Shown here: positions 10,911-22,450 of the stretch, piece after piece
How positions within the stretch are numbered: the stretch's first letter is position 1
Layout of the letters: each line of letters opens with the position of its first letter
NCBI RefSeq assembly: GCF_907165205.1
Contig: NC_058194.1
Coordinates: forward strand, 21,080,856 to 21,144,855
DNA length: 64,000 bases
Reading direction: 5' to 3'
Source: Coccinella septempunctata
Taxonomy: Eukaryota > Arthropoda > Insecta > Coleoptera > Coccinellidae
Notes under the pieces: generated by a model
The model's input: the letters and a program-made list of their open reading frames with translations, nothing else
What the model was told of the DNA's origin: nothing
Databases searched by the model: none
Made by a program: the position numbers and the translations under genes

Positions 10911-11791
10911 TACAGGGTGTTTTCAAAGGTTAGGCTTTTTTTTGACAGAAGGTAGAACTCATCAAAATAAGTCGTTCAACCAAAAATTGTCTATATAAAA
11001 TATCCAAGATGGCGGAGATACAACCCCTAGAGGGTCGACGAAATTTCATTGAATTTCAAGTACGGGATGTAGAAGGTGACTCCGGCATCGCAAAAACGGA
11101 ACACAACATAAACATATGGCTGGACAATGAATGGTTCAGTACCAAGTTCATCGGATTAGATGCATCAGGTCACTTTTGAGAGAATCATAACTGTTGTATC
11201 GTGCAATTTAGGGCGAAAAAAAATGTAGAAAATCAAGGCAGTTTCCTGAGTGCTTGTGTTAGTTATGCTGAAAAAGTGCTATTATGTTTCCCCATTTCAT
11301 CCCATTTTTACGACGATTGTTGGAATATTCGAACAAGAAGATTGTGATGCCCATTGTGAAAAAATTCGTGAATAATTTTGACGAATTTTATTGGTGCGTT
11401 TTTGAAGTATTATTCTATTTTTCACACTTGTGTCCTAAGTCTCTTCTCTCAGTTGGTATCGAAATGAGCCTTTTCATAAAATCGTGTTACTAAAAATAAT
11501 GAGAACAACTCGGCAATCCTAAGTTTCCATTTTCATTACCACGTAAATATCGAACGATTAAATATCCTAAACGAAACCACATGATCGAATCAGGAGATAA
11601 GTTTTTCCCACTACTTTGCTACAATTCAGCAAACAGGGTCGTATTAGGATCTATTTCAGTAATCATTTTAGATTTTTTTTCAACTTTATCATTTTGAAAG
11701 TTTTGTATAGGTCATTTTTGGTGATTCGCTTCATTTTGACCAGTTATACCTTCTGTTGAAAAAAGTGCCTCAGCTTGAAATACACCCTGTA
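10911..11791 (+). mobile_element. ACAGGGTGT-ended repeat element, copy 1
   Basis: Begins TACAGGGTGTTTTCAAAGG and ends ACACCCTGTATA, so it has short inverted termini flanked by TA. The whole ~880-base body is repeated at 22451-23326 in the same orientation with only scattered changes (for example shared GACAGAAGGTAGAACTCATC and CATAACTGTTGTATCGTGCA-type blocks). No transposase is encoded; it looks non-autonomous. Confidence 0.8.
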
Positions 11792-12308
11792 TACAGAATC
11801 TGCATTCTCCGGAGGAAGAATCATCAATCAATTGGTGATCTCATACAGCTGAAACCTTCTGTAGAGGAAAACACTTACCTTTGAAAACTCCCTCATTCCA
11901 AATGAATCTACGACTAAAAAACTGCGTTGAAAAAATAGGGTGTTCCATTAAAAAAACAGATTTTGATCTGTTACGAGTATCACATGAAAAATAAAATAAC
12001 TGAGAAAAAAGTTTTGGAATGTTACGAATATCCAGAACATAAACCAAGATATAGCGATATATTTGAAAGAGTCAACTTTCAGAAACGTCCACTAACTTGA
12101 GAAGAATCAATATATCTATGATCTGCTTTTTGATATCTAATTATTTCGAAAAATCCTTTAAGTCTTATATTTCCCGAGATGCTCTCAGTGGGACACCCTG
12201 TACATTATGGCTATAAGCTCCAATGTAGCGATTGCAATGAAATAAATAAACCACTAAACCAGAATTTCTTCAAGGCATAAGTTGTACTGGAATTGCAAAG
12301 ATTCTTAC
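11792..12308. other. Repeat-derived or intergenic, no gene seen
   Basis: Contains GGGACACCCTGTACATT near 12190, another terminus-like fragment of the ACAGGGTG group. No exon seen. Confidence 0.4.
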
Positions 12309-12473
12309 CTGTAGCTGTTGGTATGCGTGCAAGCCCACATCCGCTCCTATCTTTTCGCTCCTGTCGCCCTTCCAATATTCCTTATCCTTATCAGCGTATC
12401 CCAGGAAACCGCACACAGAGGATGGAGAGAGAGGAGAGGCGATACCTGAGTCGGAATCAGAAACTCCGATTTT
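12309..12473 (-). CDS. Orphan 55-codon coding-exon candidate with a DSGIAS motif
   Basis: On the minus strand a CCCTCAG acceptor precedes 12473 and a strong GTAAGA donor follows 12309. The 165-base block between has one frame open throughout, phase 0 at both ends; the other two contain stops. It reads KIGVSDSDSGIASPLSPSSV, then CGFLGYADKDKEYWKGD, and ends HAYQQLQ. GC content is clearly above the flanks. DSGIAS fits the DSG-phi-x-S phosphodegron bound by beta-TrCP/Slimb, and SP sites follow it; that is a pattern match only. No partner exon was identified with confidence (see 8653-8882 for one in-frame possibility). Confidence 0.45.
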
Positions 12474-13090
12474 CTGAGGGTCATCTTTGGAGTGGAGAAA
12501 AAAGTGTAACATTAAGATTGGCATCAGTGAAAATGCATAATGTTGTAGATAAAATACAGGCAATTCAGGTTTATCTACCTGTTTGGCCAATTTTCATCAG
12601 AAGAAAAGCACATAATCTAGATTTGATTTATGTTCGATTTTCGAAATTTTTTCTAGAATCCCACAGAAAATTTAACATTTGCGGATTTTGTTTTTGTGGG
12701 AGATGTTGCGAGGCATCATCAGAGCATGATCGTAGTGAATTTCCTGTTAGATCCTATTGGATAAAGATGGAGTTTATCCATGAAACGTCAGCCAGAAACT
12801 GTCAGATGAAATCTTACAATTGAAGAGAAAGTGCTATGTTCACATAATCCAATTTCGGATAAAATTGAGATGTTTTATATCATACACCACCTTTACACGC
12901 CACTGCTTTCGGTCATTGTCATTACAGAATGATTTCATGAAGCGGCCATATTTCCATAGCGACGCATGATACGCAGAAAGTGGTAAAGACATCCCGAGGC
13001 GTTGACCTAACAATCTAACTAGCATAAAAAAATCTGTTACGCCTATTCCCAAATTCTTTGCCAAAATCTGGAAATTTTTTGACTTTGGTC

Positions 13091-13275
13091 TAAAGCCCGT
13101 TTGTAACAGCCGAGAATTCTCTACCAAATTTTGGTGAGAAAACGGCAGAGATTATTTTGTATGCAACTGAACAGAGAATTCTACCGAAAGTGCGTATGTA
13201 ACGGTACATAATTCACGACGCATGAATTCTCGAGTAAATTTTCTAGAGATTCTCGGCTGTTGCAAACGGGCTTTA
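13091..13275. mobile_element. MITE with ~30-bp terminal inverted repeats
   Basis: Starts TAAAGCCCGTTTGTAACAGC and ends with its reverse complement (CTGTTGCAAACGGGCTTTA), about 185 bases including a TA at each end, consistent with TA target duplication. Internal AGAATTCTC motifs are also inverted. A scrap of the family is at 1742-1800. Confidence 0.8.
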
Positions 13276-14168
13276 CACTCTGACAAAAAAGTATCCGGAA
13301 ATTCTCATTTAAGTTGCCTGCGTTGAGAATTTTTAAGTATTTGAAGTTTCTGTATATTGGTAGGACTCTCCGTAATTACTATGGCAAACATGAGCGCGGT
13401 CTGTCAACTATAGTTTGTTTACGACAGCTATTGAAACCAGTCGACCTCAGTGGTAGTCTGCGAATTTTACAATGGAAAAAATATTGAACAAAAAGTTTGT
13501 CTCAAATTTTGTGTTTCGAACGAAATTTCGTGTGCTTACTCGTTGCAAATGCTAGAAAAGGCTTATGGACACTCTGTTTTATCGAAAACCCAAGTGTACG
13601 AATGGTACAAAGTCTTCAAAAGCGGTCAGAAGATCGTCGAAGATTTGCCTCGTTCAGAACGACCGTCGACCTCTTCAACCAACGATAACGTCGAAAAAAT
13701 CAAGAAAATTGTGTCAAACGGTCAATAAAAACTTCTATTTAACTGTTTGAGACGTTTGCCTGAAAATGTTCGCCGTAAACGGCCGGATTTTGAATGACGA
13801 TAACCCACCATTTCATCGAGACACGATTATTAACGATTTTAAGACCAAACACTCGATAAATACCATCGACCAGCCACCTTATTCGCCTGATCTAGCTCCG
13901 TGTGACTTTTTTCTTTTCTTCAGACTGAAATTACCGCTCCCGGGAACCAGATTTGACTCCATAGACTCCATAAAAGAAAATTCGCAGAAGGAGCTGAAGG
14001 CCAGCCCTGAAAGCGCCTATAAAAAATGTTTCCATGATTGGAAAAAACTTTGGCACATGTGTATCGCTTCAAATAGAGCATAATTTGAAGGAGATTCAAT
14101 AAAAATTTAAGAAGTTTAATATTTGTGCGTTTTATTTAAAATTTCCGTATACTTTTTTGTCAGATTTG
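13276..14168 (+). mobile_element. Internally deleted mariner-like element
   Basis: The terminal inverted repeats contain TCTGACAAAAAAGTAT and are flanked by TA at 13274-13275 and 14169-14170. The left part (about 13450-13728) encodes the paired-like helix-turn-helix half of a mariner transposase (AYGHSVLSKTQVYEWYKVF, DLPRSERPSTSS). The right part (13766-14083) encodes the C-terminal catalytic end (PPYSPDLAPCDFFLF with the third acidic residue, then RFDSIDSIKE). About a third of the usual ~345-aa protein between them, with the first catalytic aspartate region, is missing, and the left part also shifts frame. The element cannot encode a working transposase but keeps both ends. Confidence 0.88.
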
Positions 14169-14169
14169 T

Positions 14170-14838
14170 ACATTCACAAACCAAGAAAATATTTGAAAAA
14201 TTCCTTATGCCAGTGGCATACAGACGAAGGATAATGTTTTATATCTCGGCGTGAAAATCCAATATCACCAAAGTAAAGTCGAAGTTGTAGTTAAACTTGG
14301 GGAATTTTTCAGCTGTCTCACTTCATTTGAAGTTTATATTGCGGTTCTAAGTATTATCTATTAAAGTCTAAGAATAAACCCCAAAAAACTGGAAACATAA
14401 GGGTTGCCTAGTTTTACCTCTACCCAAAACAGGGGTTGCCGGTTTCAAACAGCCACGTAAACGTTGTAAATATACCCTCATCAGTTATTAAATAGAAATA
14501 AATATCAAATGAAAGGTTATTTAATTCTGAATGCAACCTCATTGGGTTGCCTTTAAAAACGTTGGTTAAATCCATGGTTGCCTAGATTTTACTAAAAGGT
14601 TTGTTGCGAGCGCAGAGAATTATATTAGAGGGGCCATGCGACGAAAAAAGATGTAGAGAGCCATGTTAATTTTTCAATTTTTCAGGAAAAGGCATTCTTT
14701 TTTGAGTCAAAAAATATTTTTCAATATTTGAAACCAAAGCTAGAAAAAATAGTACCGAGCGAGTTTCGAAACCAAACGATACGTAACAGAACAGATTATT
14801 TTGATTCTTTTCCAGTTTCGACTATAGATAAAAGTTAC
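14170..14838. other. Intergenic, no gene seen
   Basis: No coding exon. Short direct repeats of the GGTTGCC type are scattered at about 14400-14590. Confidence 0.4.
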
Positions 14839-16059
14839 TATACTTCATTCAACTTTATTTTAGCAGTCGGTTGGCCATGAAAATTTGACACATTTCACTC
14901 TGTATAGTACGAAAATGTGGGGTTATGAAGCTTGTCAAAACATTTTTGGGTTTTAAATCAACGCTATGTTGCCCGTACTACGTAAAAGTTTCTGTTATTA
15001 CGTATTTTATCACAATGTCGAATCTCTTCGGAAAATATGTGACGAACATAATTGAAGTTTATACAAACTGATTGAAGGCATACCAAATCCAGTTATTTGC
15101 ATGGAAAATACAAGAGATCAGTATAATATCATAATATGCACTAGCTTGAGGAGAGTTGATGTTCGTTATCTTCTTTGGCTTACATCATTTGTAGATTTCA
15201 AAAATATTAACCCGAAGATGAAATGCATATGTTGCAGTGGTTGGCAATGGGTATCTCCCGAAGGAATTTACAGATAATTACAAGAATGTTAAATTTTTCA
15301 ACAAAAAACATCTTGCATCAAAAAAGGAGTTGAAGGAAGTTTCAAGTTAAGATGCAACTTCACTGTTGAACAAAAATTTCACATGAATAAACAAGTAACA
15401 GGGCAACTTGCGCCGCTTGCGCGTATTTGTGGCTATTCATCTTAATACATTGATGTAATTATAATAATTAGGTATTTATTAGTACCTTAAGACATTTACA
15501 TTGTATAGGACAAGTCAAATGAAAAACAAAAAAATCCATTTTAGGGAACTTATTCTCCGATGACATTTATCGAAAATCCTGTAGTAAACTTTTCGCATTA
15601 ATTCACTCAAACATAAAATTCCCAAATGCCACCACTTTTTTGGGTCTCCCAATAGAAGGAAATTCTTTGTCATACTCTTCATTCACAATCTTTCTGATTG
15701 TGGAAATTTTCAGCTGAAATATAAGTCGTTTAGATTCAGATGAAACATTATATAAATTCTCTTACATTGAATATGTTCGCTATCGTCTGACGTATTGTGG
15801 ATTTTAGAATATCAGGGTATAACTATTTGAATGAGCGGACCTGAATTCTAAATAGCACTTCCTGAAACCCTGTCTCTTTTTTCAATCACTTTCGGCATTT
15901 TCGAATTTTCGTAATAAAAATTGATATTAGTTGTGGCAACGGCGTTATGACATTAACGACATTTCATGAGTGCCAACCTAACTTCGTTCTAGTTACAAAA
16001 ACTTGAGAAAATTATTTCATGGCCAACCGACTGCTAAAATAAATTTGAATGAAGTATAG
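14839..16059. mobile_element. Decayed element with ~45-bp terminal inverted repeats
   Basis: About 14839-14884 (ACTATACTTCATTCAACTTT then AGCAGTCGGTTGGCCATGAA) is repeated in inverted orientation at about 16014-16059. Between them, a minus-strand stretch near 15600-15715 reads like a transposase-type helix-turn-helix remnant (STIRKIVNEEYDKEFPSIGR), broken by stops downstream. The superfamily is uncertain. It ends about 150 bases from the last exon of the minus-strand 185-aa gene. Confidence 0.6.
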
Positions 16060-16209
16060 TGCTTCAAAGTTTCTAGATTCGTCACTCTATTCAGCGAATA
16101 AAATTTATCGTAATGTATAAATATCATGGTTCCATCAATTCGAAACCTAAACTTTCGACATCTGGAATGCACGCAAAAACTAAAGCTGACATGAGAAGGT
16201 CTGAATCGG

Positions 16210-19200
16210 TTATAGTTCAATCCTCAATTCCGTTCGTCGGATAACTTTGATCCGCATAAAATCTCCGCCAAACGTACCATAGCCAAAAGTTCCGGATCGT
16301 CTGCCAAATCCATCCACATCCAGGAAAGTTGCGTTTTCCATTTCAACTTCGACCCCTTCCTGATACGGATGGCCCTGCCATTCATCCTCGTTCCACCTTT
16401 CCGCCCCTTGGGTATATCTGAAAAGAAAGTTTGAAAAATATTACAGTTTCAATTGGTGGTGACGATGGTGTTTCTGTGTAATAAAATAAAAATTTCTCTA
16501 TGATAATAGTAGTTCTTGGAATACGCGGGATAAGAATATTTCATATTGAGAATATCTAAACCCTCATATCCTTATGAGTGTGTCCTTATTGTGAAAACTA
16601 AGGAGCTAGAAGAAAAAGTTGAATACAAAACTTGTCTGTAATCGATTGAACCTTTATTTTTTATAACCCACCTTAATACTGGGTACTCCGTTTTTTCCCC
16701 GTTGGTATCAACTTTCTTATTTTTAATGGAACACTCTGTATATTATCATATTTCTGCATTCCTTGTTAAATTTTAAGGTAACTTTAGTATGACAACCATG
16801 GTCCTATATAGCAGCGATTCTGAGATATTCGACTTTGTCCTAAAACTTTGACAGCTGTAGGTGCTCACTAAAATAGCTGATATTAGTTTTCTAATGAATA
16901 TATCGAAACCAAATTTTGCCCAGCTCTTGTCAACATATTGGATCATACGTTACATCTCTATTTTTAGCAATCTGATATACAGGGTCTTCAAAAATTAAGT
17001 TTAAAATTCAAATAGAAGTTCAATCAAAACCTAATTTTTTCAAATGACAACCTATATTTTTTTGTTCATCATGTAGGGCAGGTTAAAATGGGCAAAAAAT
17101 GTATTCAAACTTCTACTGTAAATTGAATATTTTCAGAAATATGGACGAAAAAGTGCATTCTCTCCAGAACCAACGATAATTATTAATTAGTGTTGCTGCA
17201 ATATAGTTGGCTTCGATTTTTTTGATAAATTCAATTAACTAGATTGACTAATGAGAGACAAAAAGACTCTTTTACTCAGTATTCGCTCCCAATAAATTTA
17301 AATTATTTCAATTTTAAAGGAAGACTCAACTAACAGATACATTTTTCTCAAAATAATCAAGTAGTTGTTTCACAACACAAAAGTAAACTGAAAAATACAC
17401 AATTAGATAAGTGCTAGTTTCCTTAGTTACCATATTCTATCAGCTTAATTCATTAATTATCGTTGGTCTTACGGGAAAATGCACTTTTTCGTCCATATTT
17501 CTGAAACTATTCAATTTACAGAAAAAGTTTAATTACATAAATATAGGTTGCTATTTGAAAAAATTAAGTTTTTTTTCGACTTTAATTTTTAAAGACCCTG
17601 TATATCAGATTTCCAAAAATAGAGATGTAACGGATGATAAGAGCTGGGCAAAATTTGGTTTTGATACATTCATAAGAAAACTAGTATCAGATATTTCAGT
17701 GAGCACCTACAGCTGTAAAAATTTTAGGGAAAAGTCGAATATCTCAGAATCGCTGCTATATAGGACCATGGTTGTCAAACGAAAGTCACCTTAAAATTTG
17801 ACAAGGAACTCAAAAATGCAATAATATACAGGGTGCTCCATTTAAAATAAGAAAGTTGATACCAACAGGGAAAAAACGGAACACCCTGTATTGAGGTGGA
17901 TTATAAAAAATAAAAGTACAATCGATTACAGACAAGTTTTGTATTCAACTTTTACTTCTAGCTCCTTTAGTTTCCACAATAAGGTATAGGGACACTTTAA
18001 CTCGGACACCCTGTACAATATTCTACAAAGTGTTAAGCTTCATAACTTAATAATTGGTTGAGCTACTTTTATACGATAAGGTTCCATTATCGTCATACAT
18101 ATTCAATATTCATGAGTACAGCTTCACCATTTTCTTATATATTTTTTCAAGAAAAATATGTTTGAAAAGCTGTTAGCGTACTTATCGAAAAGAATTCAAA
18201 TTTTATGTTTGAAATTCAGTGTTTTCAAGCATAAAAAAACCACCTTAACAGAACATGCGGAACGCCATAAAAAAACCTCTACTCTCTTGCAGACATTCGG
18301 ACGAAAATAAAATAATATTGACAATTTCTGCAAGTTCTGCTCGGATAATAGCATCTTGTTGTCGTGACCCAGGGAGAATCAACTTACAAATTCACGAGTA
18401 ACATTTCGAAATCTCCCAACTATAGTCTTTAAACCTCCGAACAATTTTCGGTTGAATAACCACCCCACAGATATTTCTATATGCTTGTTCAGTTTACCTT
18501 AAAACTTGCTGATATCTGCTAGAATCTCCTTCTTGAAGAGATAAACGTGGATTGCCTCCTTGAGTGGAATTATTGTGAGGGGTCTTCGAGTGAGGAATGA
18601 AGGTTGGCAACTTTGAACGCTTGTTGTCTGAAAAAGATTTAAAACATATCAGGCTGAATTCCACTGAAAATTTCATCAGATATTGAGAAAGAATGCTGGA
18701 AAACTTGTCCCCCCTACATAAGAGTTTCGTCATGGTTTCTGTAGGAAATATTGAATTCAATTTCCCAATATTCATTCAATTTAAATTAGATTTAAATTTC
18801 ATTGAAGAAGTAGGGTAGTTAGTCAAAAAATCCTAGTGACCACATTTCTGAAAAGCTAATAATCCAAGCAGTAACAAAATTTGGGCTGAATACTGGAAAT
18901 ATATCATATCTACGCTTCCCTGTGGCATTGATGATTATTTTGCAAGGTGTTCATTTAAATTTTCCATGAAATACTGGGTTGGGCAAAAATGTGGAATAAA
19001 ATTAATATTTCTTCAACCAATAATTCAAAATATAACCATCAGCTCAATTTACGTTTAGCCACAGTTTACGTCAAAGATTATAGAGTAGTTCTCTATAATC
19101 TTTGGTTGACGTGTTATTGTACAAATTGGCGAATTCACTGGTACCAATTCTCAGTAATAAACGAAACAAATTTGGAAGGTTTTTCGATGTGCAGAAAAAG

Positions 19201-22200
19201 GAAGAAGGAACAATAAGAGAACATACTTCATTATTTAACGACATAATGGAAAAAATGGTAAGCAAATCGTTGCCAAATTTGACGCTACTGGTTCAGTCGG
19301 AAACAAAAAGGAGGGTGCATGAAAGAGACGAAGCGAGGGACGTGGGTGTCTTAGGTCATGTAGCAATAGCTGCGACCTTTTGTGATAAGGAATTGTCCGA
19401 TGTATCTTATGTTTCACGAACAACAATCATGAGAATCCTTAAATAACATAAATTCCATCCTTATCTACGATTGGTTCAGGAACTGAATGAGGATGATCCC
19501 GATCGCTGACTCTAGTTCTGTGAAGTAGTCAGTGAAATGATTAACGGTAATCAAAACTATATGTTCTATATCTTTTTGTCGGACGAGTGTTCATTTTATT
19601 TATTATTTCGTGAGTTAGGCATATCTCAGCTTCCCTAAAAATTAAATGTTTGGGCGGGTATTTATGGAAATCACCTAATTCTTGCTTTGCGAGTAGTTGT
19701 TCTTCCAGGAAAATTAGCGTAGATCTAAATGTGATACATATTCTGAAAGAGCAACTCTTCTTGTCATAAATCTGAGAACTTTATCCAATTCGGCGCAACC
19801 GTTCGGTCTTAAGGAATTTTTAACTGACCCCATCTTTTTGGGAATTTTTCGAAGGTCAACTTTATACCCTTTTATACCAGACTGGGCAAATTTATTTAGA
19901 TCTATTGGAGAACGCTGTTTATCCAGCCCTCGTGCAAGTATTGCAGAAGACCATCATACGATCATTTTCCAACAAGATGCCGCACCACCTATTTTTCGTT
20001 CAACCGATTGTCTGATGAATATTTTCCTTTCAAATTCCTTTCAAATTACATCAGAAATCTTGAGTTATAGTACGTGAACGTTATCAGCCAAACTAATTTT
20101 ACTCCATGGAAGTGAATGGTGCCCATTTCCAGCATTCTAGCATTCAATAAACTAATCACAACAGTAAGTACTCTTCTACCTTTACACTATTTTACCTATT
20201 ACCTATCATTTCTTTATCGAAAGAAATTTTGAAGCAAAATTTCAGGATCAGAGAGTTCTCAATAAGATCTTCAACATGAGGTATCGCAACACCCCTTATC
20301 CCTATTCAAAATCAAGGAGTTGTGCTGACCCCGTTAGAGGGTGGCTATTACGATGATGCAAAGAGCGGAAAAGTTGTTCCCGCTCGAATCAGACATTGAC
20401 GGGTCTGAGCAATTTTCCACATTTTCATTCAAGAGCCGGAAAAACGAGGTACCTAATCCGATAACATGTCTTCTGAAATTTTCCACTGATATAAGATCTG
20501 AAGAATCTCGAAGCATTTGAATCAAAACTGTGGACGGACAGCTTAGCTTAGCACATAATAATAATAATAATAATAAAAGAGCCGAGGAGCGACCCGGACC
20601 CGACCACCACCATGAGCCCGAAAACCTGGAAATGGCTCCAACAGAGCTTAATCCTTTTGATATCTGAGATATCTGGGATAAGTGAATTTTCCTCTGGAGA
20701 GGAGTATGAAAGCAGCAAGGCTAAAGTCATAACACAATTCTACACCGTTAAAGCTACAACAGGACCATTTGGAAACAGTCGAATAGTGCAGAAATTAAAA
20801 TGCAGAAACTGATTGTCAAACCTTCGCATGGAAGGCACCAGAACGAGGTCAACCATGATTACGTCGACATATCTGCGTCGAACTACTGGTTGACTTCTGG
20901 AAGGTTGTCAGAGACAGAGGGCCTCATGCTCGCCATCCAGGATCCGGTGATTCCGACAAGGAACTACATGAAATATATCGCCAAGGATGCCTCAGTGGCG
21001 AACGATAGCTGTTGTTATGGCTGTGCAATACATGAGACTATGCAGCACATCACCGTAGGATGTCAGAAATTCGCGGGCACGGAATACGAAAATAGACATG
21101 CTGATGTTGCCAAGATTCTTCACCAAGATTTGGCACTACAACACCAACTTCTTAGTTCAAAAAAAGTTCCTTATTACAATTACTATCCGGATGCTGTATT
21201 GGAAAATTAACATCACAAGCTCTACTGGGATCGCACGGTTCTCACAGACCGGAAAATAACCCACAATAGACCAGACCTCCTATTGCTCAATAAGGATGAG
21301 GACACAGCACTATTCATCGACGTGGCAATTCCAGATAATAACAATCTTCTAGATAGGCACACTGAAAAAAATTCAAAATACAGAGATCTCGAGGAACAAA
21401 CCAGAAGACAGTGGAAGCTGAAAGATATCAAGACCATCCCTATTGTCATTTCATCTACAGGCCTGATACCGAAGAAACTACTAGAGAACTTGAGGAAACT
21501 TCAGTTGGACGAAAATATTTATAAAGTTATGCAAAAGGCGCTACTGCTGGGAACGGCGAGAACTGTACGCAAGTACATGGGGAATGCAGATGAACACCGT
21601 CTGCTCCGACAGGAAGTGCGGGTGGACCAGGAATCCAACCGACGGCAGGGAGACGAGGAGCGATCCGAACCCGACCACCACCACGAGCCCGAAAACCTGG
21701 AAAGGGCACCAGCAGAGCTTAATCCTTTTGATATCTGAGATATCTGGGATAAGTGAATTTTCTTCTCTAGAGGAGTGTGAAAGCCGCGAGGCTGAAGTCA
21801 TATTAATAATATGTTTATTGATCCTCTAAGACATATAACATACATATGTAGGACAGTTCATAATCGAGAGTATCGAATACCTTGACAAAATATAAGCGTA
21901 TTGTGAATTTTCCCTCATCAAACGACCAAGTCGAGATCAAGTCTCAAGTTGATACAGAAACTGATATCAAATTATGTTACATTAATTGAAATATTATAAT
22001 TCATTACTCACTTTTGAATTTTCCTCTTCCTTCTCCCATCCTGACTGAGGCGTGATAAATCTCTTTCTCAGCTTTCGAATCTACAGGGAATTTATCTAAG
22101 GTGTCATTCGCCTCCAGAAGACTATCTCCGGAAATTGGCCTCCTTTTCACGGTCCCGGTGAGCGTGGAGGGGGAATCCCAGTCCAAAGATTTTTCCTCTT

Positions 22201-22231
22201 CGTTCGACGACTGACGTTTCAAATGCGGCAT
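16210..22231 (-). CDS. Uncharacterised hydrophilic protein, three exons, 185 aa
   Basis: Minus-strand exons 22231-22012, 18627-18498 and 16417-16210 join in frame (phases 1 and 2) with donors GTGAGT and GTAAAC and pyrimidine-rich CAG acceptors. The protein starts MPHLKRQSSNEEEKSLDWDS. Exon 1 continues with KRRPISGDSLLEAND and ends near VRMGEGRGKFK. Exon 2 has RSKLPTFIPHSKTPHNN and ends SSRYQQVLR. Exon 3 has YTQGAERWNEDEWQGHPYQE, FLDVDGFGRRSGTFGYGTFG and ends RTELRIEL. There is no signal peptide or membrane segment; it is polar, rich in Ser/Lys/Glu, and looks intracellular and partly disordered. I do not recognise the family. Both introns are filled with transposons, yet exons are intact. A frameshifted copy of exons 1-2 at 29590-30921 supports the exon boundaries independently. 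Confidence 0.7.
16586..17985. repeat. 1.4-kb palindromic foldback element in intron 2
   Basis: Two long arms, roughly 16586-17210 and 17430-17985, are inverted copies of each other. Paired landmarks include AAGGAGCTAGAAG, CTGTAATCGATT, GTTGATACCAAC-type blocks, CCATGGTCCTATATAGCAGC and TTTTTCGTCCATATTTCTG. Internal ACAGGGTCTT and TACAGGGTGCTCC pieces suggest that an older inverted repeat was itself built from ACAGGG-ended elements. Open frames here (for example 17411-17794) are arm sequence, not genes. Confidence 0.8.
18628..19237. other. Intron 1 of the 185-aa gene, with a hairpin
   Basis: Contains a near-perfect hairpin at 19068-19112: the arms ACGTCAAAGATTATAGAG and CTCTATAATCTTTGGTTGACGT pair around a TAGTT loop. 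Otherwise featureless. Confidence 0.6.
19238..20080 (+). mobile_element. Tc1/mariner-superfamily transposase relic, copy 1
   Basis: Broken frames read along a DDE transposase: an HTH-side part (ELSDVSYVSRTTIMRILK), then QELNEDDPDR and LQFCEVVSEMINGNQNYM, the first catalytic block (FLSDECSFYL), LNVWAGIYGNHLI, and after an insertion LLENAVYPALVQVLQ and FQQDAAPP with the second catalytic aspartate. Several stops and frameshifts make it dead. About 19716-19862 between the catalytic blocks is an inverted copy of the satellite-like repeat of 7768-8260. The same family occurs at 63330-64000. Confidence 0.75.
20556..20577. repeat. (AAT)n microsatellite
   Basis: About seven ATA/AAT units directly before the retrotransposon tail at 20578. 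Confidence 0.85.
20578..20735 (+). mobile_element. 3' tail of an RLE-type non-LTR retrotransposon (separate copy)
   Basis: Matches 21655-21805, the 3' end of the neighbouring copy: GAGGAGCGACCCGGACCCGA, CACCACCATGAGCCCGAAAA, CTTTTGATATCTGAGATATC and GGATAAGTGAATTTTC are all shared. Two 3' ends of one family therefore lie in direct orientation about 1.07 kb apart. Confidence 0.8.
20736..21805 (+). mobile_element. Non-LTR retrotransposon fragment with zinc knuckle and restriction-like endonuclease
   Basis: One frame from about 20800 to 21738 reads as the C-terminus of a reverse transcriptase polyprotein, interrupted by a single in-frame TAA at 21208-21210. It holds a Cys-Cys-His-Cys knuckle (CCYGCAIHETMQHITVGC), then a PD-(D/E)XK-like restriction-like endonuclease (NRPDLLLL ... 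ALFIDVAIP ... EKNSKYRDLEEQ), the arrangement of RLE-bearing LINE clades such as the R2/R4 group. The family end GATATCTGAGATATC and GAATTTTC closes it. It is 5'-truncated, inside intron 1 of the 185-aa gene and on the opposite strand. Few disabling changes suggest moderate age. Confidence 0.82.
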
Positions 22232-22450
22232 TGTTCATTTTTCACTGTATCCATTCGATAGCATAAGCTCGAACGATAAGACGAAAAACACATTTCGATC
22301 AGGAGGTTTGCACATTTTTTCGCCCCATTTTATTATAGATTTCGACACCGAAGTAATTCATGGTTGTGAAAGTCGACTGCGGATCGTTTCGATATCTCGT
22401 GATGGACTCTAAGCATTATAAATTTGATTTCATTTATTTGGTTAAGAATA

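Noticed and set aside
12293..12823. 176-codon plus-strand frame
   Set aside because: The GC-rich half is the shadow of the minus-strand exon 12473-12309, which has proper splice sites; the rest has no motif.
17411..17794. 127-codon open frame
   Set aside because: It lies wholly within the right arm of the palindrome at 16586-17985; its sequence is repeat arm.
21527..21801. Minus-strand frames
   Set aside because: They are antisense to the RLE retrotransposon reading frame.
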